64,000 bases of DNA from an uncultured Oscillospiraceae bacterium (GCA_910586535.1 CAJUHS010000013.1:1-64000); one strand, 5' to 3'; shown: positions 8,130 to 16,563, counted from the first letter of the stretch. Numbers and translations: made by a program. The notes: generated by a model not told the origin, from the letters alone.

Positions 8130-8203
8130 ATTAAAAAGTACTTTTTACAGGTCACAGAGATAAATCAAGTCAAAGCAAAAGGACGGAAATGTACCGTCCT
8201 TTT
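8130..8203 (+). pseudogene. SLOG gene stub B (decayed)
   Basis: About 70 bases clearly related to stub A: the same AAAAAGTA..TTTACAGGT start, the same CAAAGCAAAAGGACGG run and the same terminator hairpin. The ATG has become ATT, and a base is missing in the A run, which breaks the frame. It cannot make the stub peptide, although its promoter is the best of the three. Confidence 0.65.
8177..8203. terminator. Terminator at stub B / end of XRE 3
   Basis: AAAAGGACGG (8177-8186) / CCGTCCTTTT (8194-8203). The XRE 3 stop codon (8202-8204) overlaps the right arm. Same arms as the hairpin at 7605-7634. Confidence 0.8.
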
Positions 8204-8510
8204 ATGGAAGCATTGAAGCAAGAAGCTCCAATATAATATCCTGTTGCTTAGAGTTTAATTTGTTCCAATTTTCAAGCATCTGCCGCTGCTTATCGGTTAA
8301 AACGATAGGTTCGTTGTCAAACGCAAAAAACTGTGACATTGTCATATTAAACGCCGCACATATTTTTTCAAGAGACTTTTTTGACGGATTCACATTTTTA
8401 CGAAACCATGAGGAAATAGTGGATTGAGGAATGCCGGATTCCTCGGATAAACGGTATTCAGTCCAGCCGCGTTCTTCTCTCAGTTTTAGTATTCTTTCAA
8501 GTATTGTCAT
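8202..8510 (-). CDS. XRE family regulator 3 of the xre/SLOG array
   Basis: A 102-residue protein starting MTILERILKLREERGW, with helix-turn-helix residues 5-60 (YRLSEESGIPQSTISSWFR) and a C-terminal helical part (LTDKQRQMLENWNKLNSKQ). The ATG at 8510 is preferred because AAGGTGTGAA lies just upstream; the frame is open 13 codons further. It diverges from the intact SLOG gene at 8617, with two CGTATA-containing palindromes between them. Confidence 0.85.
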   Translation of the reverse strand: MTILERILKLREERGWTEYRLSEESGIPQSTISSWFRKNVNPSKKSLEKICAAFNMTMSQFFAFDNEPIVLTDKQRQMLENWNKLNSKQQDIILELLASMLP

Positions 8511-8522
8511 GATATTCACACC

Positions 8523-8591
8523 TTTTCGTATATTATATACGAAAAACACTTAAAATTTAATAATTTTTATCGTATAATGGATACGATAAAA
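8523..8591. promoter_or_regulatory. Two palindromic operators between XRE 3 and the SLOG gene
   Basis: Palindrome 1 has 11-bp arms at 8523-8533 and 8535-8545. Palindrome 2 has 11-bp arms at 8565-8575 and 8581-8591. Both contain the half-site CGTAT. Palindrome 2 overlaps a -10 TATAAT (8573-8578) that reads toward the SLOG gene; the -35 (TTAAAA, 8550-8555) is weak. This fits cooperative repression by XRE 3. Confidence 0.75.
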
Positions 8592-8616
8592 TTAAGCAAG
8601 ATAAGGAGAAGGCAAT

Positions 8617-9087
8617 ATGAAAAAAGTATTCTTTACAGGTCAAAGAACAATTGAAAACGACATTGAAACTATTCCAAAGCTTATGAAAACTATTAAAAAT
8701 CTTTTGATGGAGGGCGCCACCGACTTTTATGCGGGCGGAGCGATAGGCTGGGATACGCTGTGCGAAAACGTTATTCTGATACTTAGAGACGAGCGTGTTC
8801 CGTATATAAAGCTGCATTTGGTATTGCCCTGTCCTCCCGAGGAGCATACCGCAAGGTGGAGCAGACTTGATAAAGAAGAGTACCTGAAAATACTTGAAGC
8901 AGCGGACAGCGTTGAAATCGTTTCGGAACACTACAGTAAGGAATGCCTGAAAAAACACAACGCCCGCCTTGCGGAAACAGGCGACATTTGCGTTTGCTAT
9001 TATGACGAAAAAAGCCGGCGAAGCGGCGCGGCTCAGACCGTGCGTATGGCAAAAAAGCCGGGCAAAAAAATAATAAATCTGAGATAA
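8617..9087 (+). CDS. SLOG-domain protein (Rossmann-like, DUF1273/YpsA-like)
   Basis: A 156-residue cytoplasmic protein. Motifs of the SLOG (SMF/DprA-LOG) superfamily: FFTGQR at the first strand, FYAGGAIGWDTLC (37-49) as the Gly-rich nucleotide-binding turn, LHLVLPCPPEEHTARW, and SGAAQTVRMAKK before the last strand (IINL). Such domains bind nucleotides or nucleotide-derived ligands, and some act in phage-defence or stress systems. The ligand here is unknown. AAGGAGAAGG precedes the ATG. It is the only intact one of three SLOG copies, and XRE 3 probably controls it. Confidence 0.8.
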   Translation: MKKVFFTGQRTIENDIETIPKLMKTIKNLLMEGATDFYAGGAIGWDTLCENVILILRDERVPYIKLHLVLPCPPEEHTARWSRLDKEEYLKILEAADSVEIVSEHYSKECLKKHNARLAETGDICVCYYDEKSRRSGAAQTVRMAKKPGKKIINLR

Positions 9088-9102
9088 ATACAAACGGCTG
9101 AC

Positions 9103-9128
9103 GGCGGACGGGATATTGTCCGCCTTTT
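9103..9128 (+). terminator. Terminator of the SLOG gene
   Basis: GGCGGAC (9103-9109) / GTCCGCC (9118-9124), followed by TTTT. Confidence 0.75.
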
Positions 9129-9132
9129 AAAG

Positions 9133-9161
9133 TTGACATAATACTCCGGAAGCGTTATAAT
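9133..9161 (+). promoter_or_regulatory. Consensus sigma-A promoter of the histidine phosphatase gene
   Basis: TTGACA at 9133-9138 and TATAAT at 9156-9161, 17 bases apart: both hexamers match the consensus exactly. Confidence 0.9.
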
Positions 9162-9203
9162 AATATAGTAAAATAAAAATCATACCGGAGGACTTTTGCA
9201 TAT

Positions 9204-9932
9204 ATGAAAATTATGATAATACGCCACGGCGATCCGGATTATTCCATAGATTCCCTCACCGAAAAAGGCTGGCGTGAAGCCGAAATGCTTTCGGAGCGAA
9301 TCGCTCCCCTGGTCGTTAAGCAGTACTACGTTTCCCCTCTGGGACGCGCCCGCGACACTGCTTCCTTTACGCTTAAAAAGGCGGGACGTGAAGCGGAAGT
9401 CCTGCCATGGCTGCGGGAATACGACGTGCGGATAGACGACCCCGTAACGGGCATGAAGCGTATCCCGTGGGATATGCTCCCTGCCGACTGGACGGCCGTT
9501 CCCGAATATTATCAAAGGAACGGCTGGTACAATGTGCCGGTAATGAAGTCCGCGGGCATGGAGGCAGGGCTTAAAGCGGTCTGGGACGGTCTGGACGAGA
9601 TACTTGCACGCCACGGCTACAGACGTGACGGACTTGTTTACCGCGCGGAAAAACCCAACGAGGATACTATCGTGTTTTTCTGTCATTTCGGCGTTCAGTG
9701 CGTTATGCTGGGACATCTTTTCGGGGTCTCGCCCATGATATTATGGCACAGTCTTATGACAGCTCCCACATCGGTGACGACTCTGTGCTCAGAGGAGCGC
9801 CGGGAAGGCACCGCCTTTTTCAGAGCGAGCGCAATAGGCGATATTTCCCACCTTTACGCAAAGGGGGAGCCTCCCGCCTTTGCAGGGCGCTTCTGCGAAA
9901 TGTTCTCAAATGAGGAGCAGCGGCACGATTAA
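9204..9932 (+). CDS. Histidine phosphatase family protein
   Basis: A 242-residue cytoplasmic protein of the phosphoglycerate mutase-like superfamily. The phosphorylated-His motif is at the start (IIRHGDPDY, RHG at 7-9), followed by SPLGRARDTA with a catalytic Arg and a late FFCHFGVQ giving the second His (about residue 157). Length fits the family. The real substrate (sugar phosphate, cofactor or nucleotide) cannot be told from the motif. GGAGGA is 11 bases before the ATG. Single gene with its own promoter. Confidence 0.85.
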   Translation: MKIMIIRHGDPDYSIDSLTEKGWREAEMLSERIAPLVVKQYYVSPLGRARDTASFTLKKAGREAEVLPWLREYDVRIDDPVTGMKRIPWDMLPADWTAVPEYYQRNGWYNVPVMKSAGMEAGLKAVWDGLDEILARHGYRRDGLVYRAEKPNEDTIVFFCHFGVQCVMLGHLFGVSPMILWHSLMTAPTSVTTLCSEERREGTAFFRASAIGDISHLYAKGEPPAFAGRFCEMFSNEEQRHD

Positions 9933-9960
9933 AATATCCGAATATTTTTTACGAAACCTG

Positions 9961-9989
9961 TGTACAAATCCCGCGGAATATGTTATACT
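9961..9989 (+). promoter_or_regulatory. Probable promoter of the DUF1444-LRR-transglutaminase operon
   Basis: -35-like TGTACA at 9961-9966 and -10 TATACT at 9984-9989, spacer 17. The next gene starts at 10029. Confidence 0.65.
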
Positions 9990-10028
9990 TACTGTATGTA
10001 TTTGTTACCGAAAGGAGAGTCGCGGCTT

Positions 10029-10940
10029 ATGAAGCTTGCGGAAAAATTCGGCGGTCTTTTCGTCCGCGATAAATTTGACGCCGGATTCAGGAACGCGCTG
10101 AAGCGGCGGCAGTTCAATATAGTATCGAAGCGGGACGACGGTCAGTACGAGGTGTCCAACGGCACGGTGATGTTTACTGTGGACGTGAGCGACGCGCGGT
10201 CGGCATATGAGAAAAGCCGCTCCGACGAAGAGCTTGATATGCTGATAAACCGCCTTGAGCACGATTGCCTGACAAAGGGCAGGATGGTGTCCTTTACCAA
10301 CGGGCAGGAGTTCCTGCGGCTGCTCATCATGCGTGACAAGGACGTTGCCGCGGATATGATAAGCGCGGACTTTGTGGAGGGCTTGAAAAAGGTAGCGGTC
10401 TATACCCCAGACGACGAGATAATACATTTTCTCGACGAAGATACCCTGAAAAAGTGGGGAGTTCCCCGGGAGGTCGTATTTTCCGTTGCGGACAGAAATA
10501 TGTGCAGGATACTCTCAAAAGCCGAGATAAAAGAGGAAACTCTCGGCGATAATATCAAGGCGCTGGATTTTAAAATCTCCGCTCCCGCATTTTGCAGCTC
10601 GCTTATAATGTGCAACGAGTTTAGGTCGGCGGTGTACGAAAAGCTGGGAGCAAAATTTCTGGTTGTGGCTCCGTCCCGCGAAAATCTTCTGGTGCTTAAA
10701 AATATTACCAACAATATTTTGGAGGGACTGGGCACGGTCATTCTCAGCGAGTACAGAAAGGCGAAAAATCCTCTCACTACGGACGTGCTGCTGTTTACTC
10801 CGCAGGAGATACAGGTGGCGGGACGGTTCTCAATAGGCAGGGGAGAGGAAAACCGCACGCCTCCGAAAGCTCCGGAGCAGAATGCGGAACAGGGTACGGA
10901 AGCTTCTCCGTCTTCTTCGGAGAATACGGCAAACGTTTAG
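10029..10940 (+). CDS. DUF1444-like cytoplasmic protein
   Basis: A 303-residue soluble protein with no signal peptide. The start at 10029 is supported by AAAGGAGAG 9 bases upstream; the longer frame from 9960 begins inside the promoter. The second half (ISAPAFCSSLIM, LGAKFLVVAPSRENLLVLKN) resembles the DUF1444/YtpQ family, from memory and at modest level. The last 30 residues are a Pro/Glu/Ser-rich tail. It is the first gene of an operon with a leucine-rich-repeat membrane protein (24 bases on) and a membrane transglutaminase. Function unknown. Confidence 0.55.
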   Translation: MKLAEKFGGLFVRDKFDAGFRNALKRRQFNIVSKRDDGQYEVSNGTVMFTVDVSDARSAYEKSRSDEELDMLINRLEHDCLTKGRMVSFTNGQEFLRLLIMRDKDVAADMISADFVEGLKKVAVYTPDDEIIHFLDEDTLKKWGVPREVVFSVADRNMCRILSKAEIKEETLGDNIKALDFKISAPAFCSSLIMCNEFRSAVYEKLGAKFLVVAPSRENLLVLKNITNNILEGLGTVILSEYRKAKNPLTTDVLLFTPQEIQVAGRFSIGRGEENRTPPKAPEQNAEQGTEASPSSSENTANV

Positions 10941-10964
10941 TCCTACAGTCGGAAAGGAGTAATC

Positions 10965-12113
10965 ATGGCGAAGTTTACATACAATAAAAACAAGAAAAAA
11001 CCTTTGGCGGCAAGAATACTGGTTCTTATTCTTGCAGTGGCTTTTCTGGTGGGCATAGTGATAATGGCGATCCCCGCAAGAGCGGAGGAAAGCACGGAGA
11101 ATCTCACGGTGCAGTCCTTTGAAACCGGAAAGCTTGCGGACGCTATAAGCGAAGCTGCCGACGGCACGGACTACAATTTTATCAAGAATATCGCGGTGCT
11201 GTCGGGTACGCTTAACGAGGCGGACTACGGTGCGCTTGCCGCTATTCCCAATCTGGAGATAATCGAGCTTGCGGGTACGGAGACCGAGGGCGGGGTAATT
11301 CCCGAAAACGCCCTGCCGTCCCGCAATCAGCTTACTGTGCTGACTTTGCCCAAAAACACTTCCGAGATCGGTAAGAACGCCTTTTCCGGCAACAGAAAGC
11401 TGGTAAAGGTACTAATGCCTGCCGCCGTTACGAAGATCGATGATTACGCCTTTGCTTCCTGCGAAGCTTTGGAGGAGATCCCCGTGTCGGCGGCGGTAAC
11501 GTATATCGGAGAGGGCGCGTTTCAGGACTGCAAGTCTCTGACGGAATTTGTCATTCCCGCGGGAATTTCGGAGCTGTACCCCAATACGTTCAGCAAATGC
11601 GGGTTTGAGAGCATTTCAATAGGTCCCGACGTTAAAAAGATAGGGAGCAGCGTTTTTGCAGACTGCAATAATCTTAAGGATATTTACGCTTACGGCAAGG
11701 AGGCTCCCGCGCTGGACAGCGACGTTTTCCGCAATGTGAGCGCGTCTGTGCACTGCTATGAGGATTCGGAGGAAAGTTACGGAAGCTGGAAGCAGAACAA
11801 CATTGCAATAGCCGTCGACCTTATCGGTGAGTACTCCCTTAAAGCGGAGGTTTCCGAGGAAAATAACGCCGCCTATGATGATAAATACACGGCGTCTGAT
11901 AATTCTGAAGCGGAGACCGGTACGGCTTCTGCGGCAGATACCGGTGAGCAGACGGAAACAACCGCAGAAGCTGTTCTTGCGGCACAGCAGGTGCAGACCG
12001 TTCAGCAGGGCGGTCTGAGCATAGGAGTGGTCATCGTCATCGTGATAATGGCTTCTGTGATAGCCGTGCTTGCAACGATCCTTGTTATGACTAAAAAAGG
12101 CGGAAAAAGCTGA
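10965..12113 (+). CDS. Membrane-anchored leucine-rich repeat (BspA-type) protein
   Basis: A 382-residue surface protein. It has an N-terminal signal/anchor (about 16-38, ending at AIPARA), then BspA-like repeats around residues 95-260, each with the IGKNAFSGN / IDDYAFASCEAL / IGEGAFQDCKSL pattern. A Thr/Ala/Glu-rich linker follows (about 285-345), then a C-terminal hydrophobic span (about 353-374) with a basic stop. It could bind proteins or glycans at the cell surface. Its stop shares one base with the start of the transglutaminase gene (TGATG), so the two are made together and may be partners. Confidence 0.85.
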   Translation: MAKFTYNKNKKKPLAARILVLILAVAFLVGIVIMAIPARAEESTENLTVQSFETGKLADAISEAADGTDYNFIKNIAVLSGTLNEADYGALAAIPNLEIIELAGTETEGGVIPENALPSRNQLTVLTLPKNTSEIGKNAFSGNRKLVKVLMPAAVTKIDDYAFASCEALEEIPVSAAVTYIGEGAFQDCKSLTEFVIPAGISELYPNTFSKCGFESISIGPDVKKIGSSVFADCNNLKDIYAYGKEAPALDSDVFRNVSASVHCYEDSEESYGSWKQNNIAIAVDLIGEYSLKAEVSEENNAAYDDKYTASDNSEAETGTASAADTGEQTETTAEAVLAAQQVQTVQQGGLSIGVVIVIVIMASVIAVLATILVMTKKGGKS

Positions 12114-14413
12114 TGACTGAAGCGTCGGAAAAGGTTTTCAGCGCGGCAAAAAAGCACGGAGAGACCTTTCTTTTATGGCTGCTGTGTACGGCGGCATTGT
12201 CAGCGGTGCTGTATGTATATACCGAAAATGCTTTTAATATTTACACGCTGGCAGGTTCGGCGGCTGCATTTGGACTGATAAAAACCTTTGATTTCTTCCG
12301 GAGAAAAAAATTCGGAGGCTTTATATATTTCGGCACGATGGTCACTGTGTTCGCAGTTATTCCGTCCCTGTTCATAGGCAGGAACTGGGACAGCTGGTTC
12401 GCTTTTATAAGATGGTTTTTTTCGGGCGCTCAGGCTGAGGAAACAGTTGCGGACTTTATGCTTACCCTTATGCCGCTGATGGTATTCTTTCTTACGTCGG
12501 CGTTTTATTATTTTACGAGGATAATTTACCGCTCCTCAATGCTTGCGCTGGTATCCCTGATACCATTTGCGATCGCTGTAAAAGCGGCGGCGAGAGTGCC
12601 TGACGCTTATTGCGCGCTGATCGCCTCGCTAAACCTGATCTTCTTTATTATTGACGGACGGAAACGCCTTTTAAAGGGTTCTTTCCGAGGCGGTACGGCT
12701 GTATCGGCGGCGTCGGTCTATACGGACTTCGCTTTAGCCGCAGTTCTGCTGGCTCTTCTCGTTCCTAAGCCGTCGGTTGCTCCTTATTACGATAAATTTG
12801 AAGCGGCGGTGAGTATGTTCAGCTTCGGCGGAAGCGGCGAGACGGCGTACCGAGGCGAGTACAAAACATTTTCGGGACGTGCCGACGAGCTTTTAAGAGG
12901 CGAAAGCGTGCTGCTGTATATTATCAGTTCTTCCGAGCCAACCTATATGAAAACGCAGGTCTTTAACGTCTATGACAGCGAAACAGGTCTTTGGACCGAC
13001 GACAGCGAGACGGTCAGGGGAAGCAGAAAGTGGCAGGAGACCTCGCAGCTCATGAGCTTTGAAAGGCTTGCCGTAGCAGTTGAAAAGGTCATAGAACAAA
13101 ACAAGGCAAACGCTGAGGAAAGCTTTTTCTATGATGAAAGCTATCTGCTGACAAACAAATACCCGTGGGCGGAGCGGCTTACGGAGCTTGCCGACGCGCA
13201 GAGCTACAGTATTGTTTACGCCCAGGATTATCCGGCGGTGTATCTGCCCGCTCCGCTGAGGACGGCTGAAATATCTGTTTCAAACGCGAACGTTTCATGG
13301 ATCGCGCGTTCGGACGCGGGCGAGGTCTTTACTAATTTGCCCATGCTTCCTCCGAATGTAAATTATACTGTAAGATACTTCAGTGAAAGAACTCAGAACA
13401 GCATTATGGCAAGCGGCATAAGCGATATAAGTCTTGAAGAATGGGACGATTTCCTGTTTGACGCCAAGTGGGAATTAGAAAGCAATTCCGAGGAATATCT
13501 TGTTCTGAATGAATTTTTAAAGAATCAGACGCAGGCGGAGAACTACCGCGATAATTACTCTACGGAAGTATCGCCGGAAATACAGACTCTTGCCGACGAA
13601 ATTACGGCAGGATTGGAGTACGACCGTCAAAAGGCGGAGGCGATTGAGGAATACTTTACCGGAGGCGGATTTCTGTACGATCTGGGATATGAGCCTCCGG
13701 AGGGCATGGATACTTCCGAGTACTTTTTGTTTGAAAGCAAGACCGGTATTTGCTCTGACTTTGCTGACGCTTACGTACTGCTTGCAAGAGCGGCCGGACT
13801 TACGGCAAGATACGCCGAGGGCTTTGTTCCTCAGCCGTCTCCCGAAAATGCGGGAACTTATTTTATATACAGCGATAATGCTCACGCATATCCCGAGGTG
13901 TACATTCCCGTTGCGGGCTGGACGAGGTTCGAGCCTACGCCCGCCGGCTATATAGGCTCGGGAGGCGGAGGAGCTTCCGAAGAAGAGGATACCGATCCTA
14001 CGGCGGTTATTCTTACGGCTGCGGTATTTATAGCAGGATTCGGGATATTTATATTACTGGTAATGCTGTTCCCCAAAATTGCCGAGGCGATATTCAGGCT
14101 CAGAGCAAAATACGCCGAATGCGGAAAAGGAGTAGTCATGCTTTACAACAGGCACATAAGAAATGCCGAGAACCGCTTCAAGGAAAGCTTCAGGGCGTTT
14201 ACTCCCGAACAGATGGGCAGTCTTTCGGAGGAAAAGCTCGGTCAAAGCCTTGAACCGCTGACCAAGCCGTTTACGGCGGTTTGCTACGGCGGCTCTGAGA
14301 TCGGCAGGGACGATTTTAACAGGGCGTACGAGTGCTATAAGGTTCAGGCAAAGGCAATGCGCAGGATGAAGAAAGAAAAAGCCGTAAGCGAAAATAAAAC
14401 CTCAAAAACTTAA
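12113..14413 (+). CDS. Membrane transglutaminase-like protein (TgpA/DUF3488 type)
   Basis: A 766-residue membrane protein. Residues 18-220 hold about six hydrophobic segments. A large extracytoplasmic part follows, with a transglutaminase core: TGICSDFADAYVLLARAAG (Cys547), NAHAYPEVYIP (His591) and WTRFEPTPAG, where the acidic third residue is Glu607. One more membrane span lies at about 631-655, and a cytoplasmic tail of about 110 residues ends the protein. The fold gives cross-linking, deamidation or protease activity on proteins outside the cell. Third gene of the operon; it faces five secreted paralogous-fold enzymes on the other strand. Confidence 0.88.
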   Translation: MTEASEKVFSAAKKHGETFLLWLLCTAALSAVLYVYTENAFNIYTLAGSAAAFGLIKTFDFFRRKKFGGFIYFGTMVTVFAVIPSLFIGRNWDSWFAFIRWFFSGAQAEETVADFMLTLMPLMVFFLTSAFYYFTRIIYRSSMLALVSLIPFAIAVKAAARVPDAYCALIASLNLIFFIIDGRKRLLKGSFRGGTAVSAASVYTDFALAAVLLALLVPKPSVAPYYDKFEAAVSMFSFGGSGETAYRGEYKTFSGRADELLRGESVLLYIISSSEPTYMKTQVFNVYDSETGLWTDDSETVRGSRKWQETSQLMSFERLAVAVEKVIEQNKANAEESFFYDESYLLTNKYPWAERLTELADAQSYSIVYAQDYPAVYLPAPLRTAEISVSNANVSWIARSDAGEVFTNLPMLPPNVNYTVRYFSERTQNSIMASGISDISLEEWDDFLFDAKWELESNSEEYLVLNEFLKNQTQAENYRDNYSTEVSPEIQTLADEITAGLEYDRQKAEAIEEYFTGGGFLYDLGYEPPEGMDTSEYFLFESKTGICSDFADAYVLLARAAGLTARYAEGFVPQPSPENAGTYFIYSDNAHAYPEVYIPVAGWTRFEPTPAGYIGSGGGGASEEEDTDPTAVILTAAVFIAGFGIFILLVMLFPKIAEAIFRLRAKYAECGKGVVMLYNRHIRNAENRFKESFRAFTPEQMGSLSEEKLGQSLEPLTKPFTAVCYGGSEIGRDDFNRAYECYKVQAKAMRRMKKEKAVSENKTSKT

Positions 14414-14430
14414 AAAACGGAGGGCTGACA

Positions 14431-15183
14431 ATGACCGCTTTAGTAACAGGCGCAAGCTCAGGGATAGGAAGAGATATTGCCCGAAAGCTGGGCAGCATGG
14501 GGGTCAGGCTTATTATAACCGGCAGGGACAAGGAGAGCCTGGAGGCTCTCAGGCAGGAGCTCGGCGCAAGGCGTGTAAAGGTGATAGCGGCTGATATTTC
14601 ACGCCGCGATGAATGTCTGCGACTGTACAGGGAGGCTTCGGCATACGACGTGGATATTCTGGTAAACAATGCGGGTTTCGGTTTATACGGAAAGTTCTGC
14701 GTTACCGAGCTTGACAGAGAGCTTGACATGATAGACGTGAACATCGGCGCGGTGCATATACTGACAAAGCTGTTTCTCAGGGATTTTTCCGCACGGGACA
14801 AGGGCTATATTCTTAACGTGGCTTCAATAGCGGGATTTATGCCCGGTCCGCTTATGGCGACCTATTACGCCACCAAAAACTATGTGCTTAGGCTTACCGA
14901 GGCCGTGCGTGAGGAGCTTCGCTGTCAGCGCAGCGGTGTCTATATCGGAGCTTTCTGTCCGGGACCTGTGGATACGCATTTTAACAGTACTGCTGGAGTA
15001 AAATTTGCTCTCAGGGGAATTTCAAGCGAATACGCCGCAGAATGTGCTGTCAGGGGAATGTTTGCGCGCAAGGCTCTGATACTGCCTACGTCTTCCGTTA
15101 AGGCGGCAGCGATCGCTTCACGGTTCATTCCCGATATGCTCCTTGCGGCAATAGCAAGGCTTTTTCAGTCCAAAAAGGGCTGA
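14431..15183 (+). CDS. Short-chain dehydrogenase/reductase
   Basis: A 250-residue cytoplasmic oxidoreductase. The NAD(P)-binding motif is TGASSGIG at 6-13, the structural motif NNAG at 79-82, catalytic Ser132 (NVASIAG), and Tyr145/Lys149 in TYYATKNY. Length is typical for a classical SDR. The substrate is unknown. GGAGG precedes the start, and it lies 17 bases after the transglutaminase gene, so it is probably the last gene of that operon. A terminator follows at 15195. Confidence 0.9.
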   Translation: MTALVTGASSGIGRDIARKLGSMGVRLIITGRDKESLEALRQELGARRVKVIAADISRRDECLRLYREASAYDVDILVNNAGFGLYGKFCVTELDRELDMIDVNIGAVHILTKLFLRDFSARDKGYILNVASIAGFMPGPLMATYYATKNYVLRLTEAVREELRCQRSGVYIGAFCPGPVDTHFNSTAGVKFALRGISSEYAAECAVRGMFARKALILPTSSVKAAAIASRFIPDMLLAAIARLFQSKKG

Positions 15184-15194
15184 TATATGCAAAA

Positions 15195-15240
15195 CTGAAG
15201 ACCGTCTTTTCCGGCGCGGAAAGGCGGTCTTCAGTTTTTA
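15195..15240. terminator. Bidirectional terminator between two convergent operons
   Basis: CTGAAGACCG (15195-15204) / CGGTCTTCAG (15225-15234), followed by TTTTTA. The stop codon of the minus-strand transglutaminase gene (15231-15233) lies within it. Confidence 0.85.
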
Positions 15241-16430
15241 TAGTTGATTATAAAGGTGAGTATACGGTACTGTCCGTAATAATCCGTCCAGAACAGACCT
15301 ATGTTTTCTCCGCATTCTGCGTTTACACGCTCTATTACGGGGGTAAAAAGCTCTTCGTTGCTTAGATCGGCAAGAGAGGACAAATACAGGTCTGTGGTGG
15401 AAAATTTTATCATGGCGCTGGTTTTTCTGCTTTTTACCGCGTCAATTATAGCGTTTTCGGCAGCGGTCATCAGCTCGCTGGCAGAGGTAACGTCAGCTCC
15501 CTCGCGGACAAAGTAGTTTTCCTCCGTACCGTAGGCTTTGGGGGGCTCGGCAGGGTAGGGGACTATGGTGTGGTTATTTTTTATTACCGAGTCCGTTACC
15601 ATGAAATACTGGTAGAGTATAACGTCAGGATATTCCTCGTGAAGCTTGTCGTCCGGCTTATCCCATGTCACATCCACATGATACCAGTTTCCGTTCAGCT
15701 TGACCATGTTCCACATATGGGGAACGTAGGTCTTGCCGGTGACAATAACGTTTTCTATACCCACAAGATTGCAAAGGTATGAAAACGCTTTGGTATAGCC
15801 TTCGCACAATGCTTTTTTCCGCACAAGCGCACCGTAAATAGTGTCGGCATACTCATCCTCGGAGTCGGTCTCGCAGTTGAGGACAAGATAATCGTGAAAA
15901 AATTTCAGCTTTTCATAGTCGTCCATATCCGGAGTAAGCTGTGAAATAATATCCTTTGCGGCTCTTTCCGCCGCTATGTTCATGCTGCTTATTTCGTCTG
16001 TTGTGAGGCGGTAGGTAAAGTTTACCTCAAATTCCTGCTTTGCGGTTGCATAATCGAGCCGCCATGTGGCAATATGATTAAATGAGAGCTGTTCAAGGCG
16101 GATAGTTTCAAGTATTTTTCCGTAAACAGAGGAGTCTACGGGAAGAGTCACATTTTCCTTGAGCCTTCCGAGATTTTTTACGGTTTCGTCGTATATTTCC
16201 CGCTCCTTGTCGCTGAGGGCGTAGGTCCTGTAATAGTTTGTCTCCATTCCCTCCGGAGTGTAAAAGTCGGCTGTGCTTGTTTTGACGGGAGCGATCACTC
16301 CGGAATCAAGGAGGACTCCGTCCGAATAAATATGATATTCGGCGTTTCGGCTGTCCGAGCATCCTGACGTCATAATACAGAGCATAAACGCAGCAGCTGC
16401 ATATGCCGCCGTAAATTTAAATTTTCGCAA
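15231..16430 (-). CDS. Transglutaminase-like lipoprotein A
   Basis: A 399-residue secreted lipoprotein. The TTG at 16430 is chosen as start because GGGAGG lies 7 bases upstream and the signal peptide RKFKFTAAYAAAAF with lipobox MTSGC follows at once. A longer frame exists upstream without support. The transglutaminase triad is complete: C209 (CEGYTKAFSYLC), H238 (VPHMWN) and D253 (YHVDVTW). Before the core lies a helical domain (LSDKEREIYD..FHDYLVLN), after it a C-terminal domain of about 120 residues. Last gene of a six-gene operon. Substrate unknown; probably acts on proteins at the cell surface. Confidence 0.88.
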   Translation of the reverse strand: MRKFKFTAAYAAAAFMLCIMTSGCSDSRNAEYHIYSDGVLLDSGVIAPVKTSTADFYTPEGMETNYYRTYALSDKEREIYDETVKNLGRLKENVTLPVDSSVYGKILETIRLEQLSFNHIATWRLDYATAKQEFEVNFTYRLTTDEISSMNIAAERAAKDIISQLTPDMDDYEKLKFFHDYLVLNCETDSEDEYADTIYGALVRKKALCEGYTKAFSYLCNLVGIENVIVTGKTYVPHMWNMVKLNGNWYHVDVTWDKPDDKLHEEYPDVILYQYFMVTDSVIKNNHTIVPYPAEPPKAYGTEENYFVREGADVTSASELMTAAENAIIDAVKSRKTSAMIKFSTTDLYLSSLADLSNEELFTPVIERVNAECGENIGLFWTDYYGQYRILTFIINYKN

Positions 16431-16563
16431 ATCTGTGCCTCCCGAACGCAGCGGCGGGTTCCGGTCTGAAGCGTCCGTACCGCGGCTGACATTAAGTATT
16501 GACAACTGTCTGTTCAAACTGTACGATCATGCGGATCGAAAAACGAACCTGGTCACGGTAACT

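Noticed and set aside
7482..8591. CRISPR-like repeat array in the xre region
   Set aside because: The repeats are three different palindromes and two gene stubs, with no regular repeat-spacer pattern and no cas genes.
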